From the NCBI GenBank assembly GCA_963664605.1, contig OY761536.1, positions 2,542,001 to 2,606,000 of the forward strand: DNA of 64,000 bases, written 5' to 3'. Position 1 is the stretch's first letter, and each line of letters begins with the position of its first letter. A program made the translations under genes and the position numbers. Of the stretch, positions 58,792 to 64,000 are shown one piece after another. The DNA comes from JAHOYW01 sp963664605. Its GTDB lineage: Bacteria > Verrucomicrobiota > Lentisphaeria > Victivallales > Victivallaceae. The notes under the pieces are model-generated. The model ran no database searches. It was not told the origin of the DNA and saw only the letters and a list, made by a program, of their open reading frames with translations.

Positions 58792-60021
58792 ATGATATAC
58801 CCTAAAATACTGTCAAAAATAATGATTTTATCTGTATTACTTATACTTTCCCCCTTGTCAAACGCACGCGTTTATAATGGCTTAGAGGTGTTCCTCAGCA
58901 AATACACCCATATTGTCAAAGGAAAAAGAGTCGGCTTGATTACCAATCCCACCGGGGTTGACGCCCATCTGCGTTCCACCGCTGATCTGCTCAAGGCAAA
59001 TCGTGATGTAAACCTGGTGGCATTGTTTGCCCCGGAGCACGGGATTCGCGGAAATGTCGCTGCCGGAAAAAATTTTCAGGCAAGCTATGATAAGAAAACC
59101 GGATTACCGGTATATTCGCTTTATGGCGGCAAGGATCACCGCCCTCCCCCAGGGTCGTTAAATAAAGTTGATGTGCTGATTTACAGTATTCAGGATATCG
59201 GTTGTCGTTCATATACCTATATCTGGCACTTGGCTGAATGTATGAGCGCTGCGGCTTTAGCTAATAAAACAATGCTTGTCCTGGATGTCCCCAACCCTCT
59301 TGGAGCTGTCCAGGTTGACGGACCAGTAGTTGAAAATAAATATAAATCATTTATTGCCTTATACCCGATTCCTTTTGTATACGGTTTAACCGTCGGAGAG
59401 CTGGCTCTTTATTTTAAAAGGGTCATCGGGATAAAATGCAAGCTTTACGTTGTCCCTATGGTTAACTACCGTCGCGGCATGAGCTGGGCACAGACTGGCT
59501 TGCCCTGGGTTCCGACTTCTCCGCAAATACCGTCGTCGGAATCCGCATGCTGTTATTCCGCTACAGGCGCTATCGGCACTCTGGGGATTGTCGGGATCGG
59601 TATAGGTTACACCCTGCCCTTTCAGGTTGTCGCCGCGCCCTGGATAGATGCTTCCCATATGGCGCGCAGCTTGAATAATCTAGGACTTAAAGGAATCCGT
59701 TTCAGAGAGATACATTTTACGCCTACTTACGGCTTGTTCAAAAAGCAGAACACTCATGGGATACAGCTTCACATAACTGACGTATCTAAATTTAAACCGA
59801 CCACCTGTACTGTCGCAATACTACAATATCTGCAGAAGAACTATTCACAATTCAAATGGCGGAGTGATCGCATAGCGGGTTTCGACAAGGCTATGGGAAC
59901 GGCAAAAGTCCGTATATTACTTCAAAAAGGCTACAGCGTAAGAACTATAATCGGAACCTGGCAAAGCCAGATCCGTAATTATGAATATAAAATAAAGAAA
60001 AATAAAATAAAGATTTATTGA
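58792..60021 (+). CDS. DUF1343 / NamZ-like exo-beta-N-acetylmuramidase (GH171)
   Basis: 409 residues; AAGGAT before ATG 58792. Signal peptide 1-25 (hydrophobic then N-A-R). DUF1343 includes the Bacillus exo-N-acetylmuramidase NamZ, which removes terminal MurNAc from peptidoglycan chains. Family motifs: V-G-L-I-T-N-P-T-G near residue 47, A-L-F-A-P-E-H-G-I-R-G near 80 (catalytic Glu candidate), Y-S-L-Y-G, D-I-G-C-R-S-Y-T-Y near 140, and L-D-V-P-N-P near 164. Nitroreductase gene follows 9 bases on. Suggests periplasmic wall recycling. Confidence 0.85.
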   Translation: MIYPKILSKIMILSVLLILSPLSNARVYNGLEVFLSKYTHIVKGKRVGLITNPTGVDAHLRSTADLLKANRDVNLVALFAPEHGIRGNVAAGKNFQASYDKKTGLPVYSLYGGKDHRPPPGSLNKVDVLIYSIQDIGCRSYTYIWHLAECMSAAALANKTMLVLDVPNPLGAVQVDGPVVENKYKSFIALYPIPFVYGLTVGELALYFKRVIGIKCKLYVVPMVNYRRGMSWAQTGLPWVPTSPQIPSSESACCYSATGAIGTLGIVGIGIGYTLPFQVVAAPWIDASHMARSLNNLGLKGIRFREIHFTPTYGLFKKQNTHGIQLHITDVSKFKPTTCTVAILQYLQKNYSQFKWRSDRIAGFDKAMGTAKVRILLQKGYSVRTIIGTWQSQIRNYEYKIKKNKIKIY

Positions 60022-60030
60022 GAAAACATT

Positions 60031-60936
60031 ATGAAAGGGAAAGTTAATACAATTATTGACAGAACGAAGTGCATTGGCTGTGGCGAATGCGTCAGGGTCT
60101 GTCCTGTACAGACAATTTCACTGGTAGACGGAAAAGCGGAGATCACAGGGAAAAGTTCCATAAACTGTGGACATTGTGAGCAAGCCTGTCCTGTAGGCGC
60201 TGTCAAAGTTACATCCCTGACAAAACTCTCATTCGATACTTTCGATGCTGATTATAACTGGCTGCCTTACGGCAAAAGCGATACAAGTCAACTGGTCCGT
60301 TTAATGGCTTCACGCAGATCATGCAGAAATTATGCGAAACGTGCCGTTGACAAGGCTATGCTCGAAGATCTGGTTAAAATCGGTACAACCGCCCCATCTG
60401 CGACAAACAGTCAGGGCTGGAACTTTACTATTCTTCCGGAACGCAAAGATGTTGTAGCGTACGGCAATTATATAATTGAATTTTTCCGCAAAGTAAACAA
60501 GTTAGCTAATAATTTTGTAATCCGCAACACTATGAGTCTTTTGGGCAAAAATGACCTCAAAACATTTCATCAGAATTACAGCCGTTTTGTAGGAAAGGCA
60601 GTCAGCAACTGGTACAGCGGAGAACATGATTATTTATTTCATGGAGCTCCGGCTTTAATTATTGTAGGGGGGGCTGATACATGCTCAATGCCAAATGAAG
60701 ATGCACAACTGGCAAGTCAGAATATTCAACTTGCCGCTCATAGTATGGGGTTGGGAACATGTTTGATAGGTTTTGCTGTCAAAGCTATGCTTAATGACAA
60801 AACAATTTGCATAAGAACAGGCGCAAAACCAGGCGAAAAATATTATTCCGTAATAGCTGTGGGCTGGCCTGATGAAACATACAAACACGTCTGTAACAGA
60901 AAAGCCGTCATTCCCCGCTATCCTGACTTAACCTAA
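60031..60936 (+). CDS. Nitroreductase with N-terminal 2[4Fe-4S] ferredoxin domain
   Basis: 301 residues; GAGAA before ATG 60031. Residues 8-57 carry C-I-G-C-G-E-C-V-R-V-C-P and C-G-H-C-E-Q-A-C-P, two [4Fe-4S] sites. Residues 85-295 are an FMN-binding nitroreductase fold (S-R-R-S-C-R-N-Y, A-P-S-A-T-N-S-Q near 123, A-A-H-S-M-G-L-G-T-C near 230). Such fusions let ferredoxin electrons reduce flavin substrates in anaerobes. Its end overlaps the NMO-like gene on the other strand by 9 bases. Confidence 0.9.
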   Translation: MKGKVNTIIDRTKCIGCGECVRVCPVQTISLVDGKAEITGKSSINCGHCEQACPVGAVKVTSLTKLSFDTFDADYNWLPYGKSDTSQLVRLMASRRSCRNYAKRAVDKAMLEDLVKIGTTAPSATNSQGWNFTILPERKDVVAYGNYIIEFFRKVNKLANNFVIRNTMSLLGKNDLKTFHQNYSRFVGKAVSNWYSGEHDYLFHGAPALIIVGGADTCSMPNEDAQLASQNIQLAAHSMGLGTCLIGFAVKAMLNDKTICIRTGAKPGEKYYSVIAVGWPDETYKHVCNRKAVIPRYPDLT

Positions 60937-62022
60937 TGTTTTATTCAATTCTGCCAGCGTTTCATTGATGAGTTCGTCCATCAGGTCTTTTACACTGACA
61001 ACCTCTTTTACTCGAGAAACGTTTGCTCCGGCAAATACAACCGCATTATCTAAATCTCCGAGTGTGGCATTACACATTGCTTTGGCAATGCAGTAAGGGG
61101 TGTTTTTTACGTCACAACTCCTTAGGCATTGATAATCACACTTAAATGGGATTTTCTCATTCTGCATGACTTTGTCTATAAATTTTGTTCTTATGGCCCT
61201 GCCCGGCATCCCCACAGGACTCTTTATAATAATAATGTCTTTTTTTTCAGCAGATATATATAATTTTTTAAATGTATCGGTGACTGGACATTCATTCGTG
61301 GCGACAAATCTCGTACCCATTTGAACACCTTTAGCGCCCAGTTTGAAAAATCTGGCAATATCTTTTCCATCAAAGATCCCTCCCGCGGCAATTACCGGAA
61401 TTTCTGCTCCCTCCCCCTCTCTGTACTTCTCAACCATCGCTAATACATCTGTAATTATTTTTTCCAGACTGTCAGTTGTGCCAGCGATCAACTCTTCAGC
61501 TTTGAAACCTAAATGCCCGCCAGCCATAGGGCCTTCAACCACCACGGCATCCGGTAAACGTTTATAACGGCGTTTCCAAGTTCTTAATATTACTTCCGCT
61601 GACCTTGCAGATGAAACTACCGGGATAAGTTTTACAGAACTTCCTTTGGTGTATTCCGGCAGGCTTAAAGGCAGTCCTGCTCCGGAAATAATAAAATCCA
61701 CGTCTTCCTTCACGGCAGCTTTAACCATTTCTTCGTAATTATTCAAGGCTACCATTATATTGACGCCGATAACTTTCCGGGTTTTCACCCTGGCTTTACG
61801 GATCTCTTTCTGGAATGTTCTATTTGAAGAACCTACATAATCAGTACTGGCATCGGCATGTCCTGAAGCAAGCCCCACGCTGGCAATAGTTCCTGCGCCC
61901 CCATAAATAGCGACAGCACTAGCTAGAGCGGCAGTCGAAACCTTGACTCCCATCCCGGCTTGAATTATTGGAACTCTTATTTTTAGATCGCCTATTACAA
62001 GCGGCGGCAATTTACTAATCAT
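60928..62022 (-). CDS. Nitronate monooxygenase-like flavoprotein
   Basis: 364 residues; AGGAA before ATG 62022. TIM-barrel of the 2-nitropropane dioxygenase/enoyl-ACP reductase II type: P-I-I-Q-A-G-M-G near the N-terminus, G-G-A-G-T-I near 40, E-G-P-M-A-G-G-H-L-G near 160, I-A-A-G-G-I-F-D-G-K near 213, A-K-G-V-Q-M-G-T-R near 232. The C-terminal C-D-Y-Q-C-L-R-S-C segment is typical of an anaerobe subgroup. Could instead be FabK-like; the longer cysteine-rich tail favours NMO-like. Confidence 0.84.
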   Translation of the reverse strand: MISKLPPLVIGDLKIRVPIIQAGMGVKVSTAALASAVAIYGGAGTIASVGLASGHADASTDYVGSSNRTFQKEIRKARVKTRKVIGVNIMVALNNYEEMVKAAVKEDVDFIISGAGLPLSLPEYTKGSSVKLIPVVSSARSAEVILRTWKRRYKRLPDAVVVEGPMAGGHLGFKAEELIAGTTDSLEKIITDVLAMVEKYREGEGAEIPVIAAGGIFDGKDIARFFKLGAKGVQMGTRFVATNECPVTDTFKKLYISAEKKDIIIIKSPVGMPGRAIRTKFIDKVMQNEKIPFKCDYQCLRSCDVKNTPYCIAKAMCNATLGDLDNAVVFAGANVSRVKEVVSVKDLMDELINETLAELNKTLG

Positions 62023-62356
62023 ATTTTTTCCTGTTTTCCGAATTATCAGACCTTTTTTTGCAGGACACTTCGGAGAGTCGCCGGCAAAATAAACTATTAC
62101 TAGATTATTCTCCGGCCTCTTTACGGAAAACAGTATCAGGCTGAATATGATTCACCTGAAATATTCATAGTTTTTCTTAATAATCTACAATCAATAACTT
62201 AAAGACCACTTGTATTATTAAGAAACGAATTGTTATATAAAGATACAGCGCAATCAGCGAAACACAAATTTTTTCACATTTATTTATACGGAAAGTTAAA
62301 AATTTATTTCCCCAAAAATAAATTTGAGTTCAAATTGAAAAATGACATTCAATGGC
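62023..62356. other. Intergenic region with no recognisable feature
   Basis: Upstream of the NMO-like gene and downstream of the isomerase gene on the minus strand. AT-rich. A possible loose inverted repeat (CGCCGG near 62078, TCTCCGG near 62111) is too weak to call. Confidence 0.4.
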
Positions 62357-63214
62357 TTAAATGATTTCCAGCCATTCTTTAATGTATTTCATGTATTCCA
62401 TATCCCGTTTAGCGGCAATAATGCCGTCGCCGGGAGCTGAATATTCTGTTGCCATTATCCCTGACTTGAGGTTGGCGCTGAGTTTTCTTACTGCATGCAT
62501 AGTATCTATATGACCCTGTTCCAAATGAGTAATCATATACATTTGATGTCTGTAAACAAGGGCATTCTTGAGGTGCGCATAATATATTTTACCGTCCAGA
62601 ATATCGAAAACGTCATCAATGCTTTCTCCGTTTTTATTGAGAATAATATTTCCCTGGTCCCAGTTTATTCCAACTGCGTCATGCTGTGTCATATCCATAA
62701 GTTTTCTGCATGGTTTCGCCAAATCGTGCAAGTAGCCATTATGAGTCTCCAAAGCTATAAGCATACCGAGTTCACCGGCTTTATCGCCTAATAGCTTTAG
62801 CCCTGCGGCAGACTTTTCATAATGTATTTCCTCTGCCGTGCCGCTGCCATTCAAATGAAATAAGCTGTAATCAGTATTTTCCGCAACCATTGTTCCGGTG
62901 AGAAAATTCATTACCTTTGTATCAAGTTCTTTTTTAGCCCACTCCATGAACTCAATATATTCTACAGTACTTAATTCTACTTCGTCCTCTTTACCATTGC
63001 AGAAATCGACAATGCCGCCAAATGTTATTTCGAAATCAGGATATTGAGATTTGAGAGCTGCAACTTTGTTTTGGTACTCTTCCTGATTCATATCATCAAA
63101 CTTATATTTCCAGCGAAGTTCTACTCCGTCATAACCAAATTTATGAGCTATTCGAAACAGCTCATCCAGTTTGCCGGCGCCCTCGTAGTAATTAACATGC
63201 AGTAATACTTTCAT
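62357..63214 (-). CDS. Sugar phosphate isomerase/epimerase-like TIM-barrel protein
   Basis: 285 residues; GAAGGA before ATG 63214. AP-endonuclease-2/xylose isomerase-like barrel: G-Y-D-G-V-E-L-R-W near 30, A-L-E-T-H-N-G-Y near 158, G-I-N-W-D-Q-G-N near 187 and Y-A-H-L-K-N near 220, with Glu/His/Asp residues that bind a divalent metal in the family. Substrate unknown, probably a sugar or sugar acid. Single gene, cytoplasmic. Confidence 0.83.
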   Translation of the reverse strand: MKVLLHVNYYEGAGKLDELFRIAHKFGYDGVELRWKYKFDDMNQEEYQNKVAALKSQYPDFEITFGGIVDFCNGKEDEVELSTVEYIEFMEWAKKELDTKVMNFLTGTMVAENTDYSLFHLNGSGTAEEIHYEKSAAGLKLLGDKAGELGMLIALETHNGYLHDLAKPCRKLMDMTQHDAVGINWDQGNIILNKNGESIDDVFDILDGKIYYAHLKNALVYRHQMYMITHLEQGHIDTMHAVRKLSANLKSGIMATEYSAPGDGIIAAKRDMEYMKYIKEWLEII

Positions 63215-63341
63215 AATAAAATTCCTTCGTTATTAATAATGCTTCACTTTAGTATTTTTTATAACCGGATTAACGATTCTGTTACATTAATTATAATTTA
63301 TAGATGAATGTTAACAACCCTGCAATGACAAAAAGATAAAC

Positions 63342-64000
63342 TTAAGTTGCACAGATGCTTATTATTATTCTCCGGTCGTCAAAATCGAAAAGCTCTCCAT
63401 TTATGTCCTGATAAGTTTCATGGCCTTTTCCGGCAACTAATACAATGTCGCCTTTTTGAGCAGTTCTTGAGGCTAAACGGATTGCTTTCTCGCGGTCAGC
63501 TTCAACTTTGAAATCAGTATTTGCCGGTATTCCTGCTTTGATCTCATCAATGATATCCTGCGGATTTTCTTTTCGGGGGTTATCGCTGGTAATTATGAGC
63601 AAGTCAGAATATTCCGCTGCCGCCATTGCCATTCGCGGACGTTTACTGCGGTCACGGTTTCCGCCGCATCCGAATACTGTAACAATGCGTCCCGGGGCAA
63701 TAAGACGCAGATTTTTCAAAACATTGCGCAAAGCGTCATCAGTATGTGCGTAGTCAACAAAATAATTGACTCCGCGCTTATCACAAAAGCGTTCAAGCCT
63801 GCCGGGGACTTTTACCTTGCTGCATAAAATATTCGCAGCTGAATTTCCATCAACGCCGGAAGCGAGCGCTGCGCAGAAAGCAGCACAGGTATTATAGGCA
63901 TTGTATTCACCGATCAATGGAGAAGTTATTTTGAAAGAATTTCCTTTAAACGTCAATTTGAAATCGCTTCCTGAAGTTCGGGTAGTTAAATTTGTGATAC
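63342..64000 (-). CDS. murE: UDP-MurNAc-tripeptide synthetase MurE, C-terminal part (5' end outside window)
   Basis: The frame is open to base 64000, giving about 219 residues. Adds meso-diaminopimelate to UDP-MurNAc-L-Ala-D-Glu. Seen are L-I-G-E-Y-N-A-Y-N near the start, P-G-R-L-E-R-F, V-D-Y-A-H-T-D-D-A-L, F-G-C-G-G-N-R-D-R-S-K-R-P and D-N-P-R-K-E-N, the latter being the D-N-P-R motif of meso-DAP-adding enzymes. G-K-G-H-E-T-Y-Q is near the end. Upstream Mur genes may follow beyond the window. Indicates a Gram-negative type peptidoglycan. Confidence 0.92.
   Translation of the reverse strand, partial: ITNLTTRTSGSDFKLTFKGNSFKITSPLIGEYNAYNTCAAFCAALASGVDGNSAANILCSKVKVPGRLERFCDKRGVNYFVDYAHTDDALRNVLKNLRLIAPGRIVTVFGCGGNRDRSKRPRMAMAAAEYSDLLIITSDNPRKENPQDIIDEIKAGIPANTDFKVEADREKAIRLASRTAQKGDIVLVAGKGHETYQDINGELFDFDDRRIIISICAT

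Noticed and set aside
1..64000. tRNA or rRNA genes
   Set aside because: I looked for T-loop motifs and rRNA-like conserved stretches on both strands and saw none; GATCGAATCC at 17239 lies inside hydG and lacks a cloverleaf.

Overview
The window is 64 kb of a Gram-negative chromosome with moderate GC and clear Shine-Dalgarno (SD) starts. Recognisable families suggest a polysaccharide-degrading member of the Planctomycetes-Verrucomicrobia-Chlamydiae group, most likely a Lentisphaerota (Victivallis-like) organism. The evidence is two DUF4838 proteins, several SGNH/sialate-type esterases, a sulfatase, a GH36-like enzyme, rhamnogalacturonan and oligogalacturonide enzymes, orphan secretins, Flp-like pilins, and a MurE with a meso-DAP motif. 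The placement is inference from gene content, not a phylogeny.

Layout. 1-8.3 kb (+): a tandem pair of DUF4838 glycosidase-like genes, a PL22 oligogalacturonate lyase, a D-3-phosphoglycerate dehydrogenase and a sialate O-acetylesterase. 8.3-10.25 kb: a scar region with an AraC remnant cut by an IS66-type end, a repeat-flanked hypothetical gene with a structured leader, and paired hairpins. 10.25-14.85 kb (-): a PEP/pyruvate-binding-domain protein, glutamate dehydrogenase and a methyltransferase. 14.9-17.3 kb: a candidate small RNA (-), then a promoter, a folded leader, a TM1266-type ACT regulator and HydG (+). 17.3-29.9 kb: carbohydrate genes with their regulators (two AraC, one GntR), namely esterases, an oxidoreductase, a FAD enzyme, a sulfatase and a GH36-like glycosidase.

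30-34.9 kb (-): two paralogous secretin-like proteins and an exported two-repeat protein. 35.2-38.9 kb (-): an EamA permease, an ArsB/NhaD-type transporter with a soluble C-terminal domain, and a PTS IIA-CBS protein. 39-42.7 kb: a rod-shaped RNA upstream of pnp, then a PNPase with two S1 domains, and a glycosyltransferase-like gene. 42.9-43.8 kb (-): two small pilins and PanD. 44-48 kb (+): ClpC and a two-subunit class I fumarase. 48-55 kb (-): a pentapeptide-repeat protein, a large hybrid histidine kinase and MnmG. 55.3-64 kb: small Cys-rich and lipoprotein genes, CapA, DppA, S4, a NamZ-like muramidase, a ferredoxin-nitroreductase, a nitronate monooxygenase-like enzyme, a sugar isomerase and partial MurE.

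The catabolic genes fit uptake and breakdown of pectin or rhamnogalacturonan and other decorated glycans. Some enzymes carry export signals and others (the sulfatase, GH36-like enzyme and one SGNH hydrolase) do not, which suggests a two-stage pathway. Points most worth a second look are: a HydG lacking one canonical auxiliary-cluster cysteine behind a long folded leader; a rod RNA before pnp; the paired secretins with lysine-rich tails; a transporter-PTS IIA-CBS pair; and the repeat-flanked island at 9.4-10.2 kb. No tRNA, rRNA or CRISPR array was seen.
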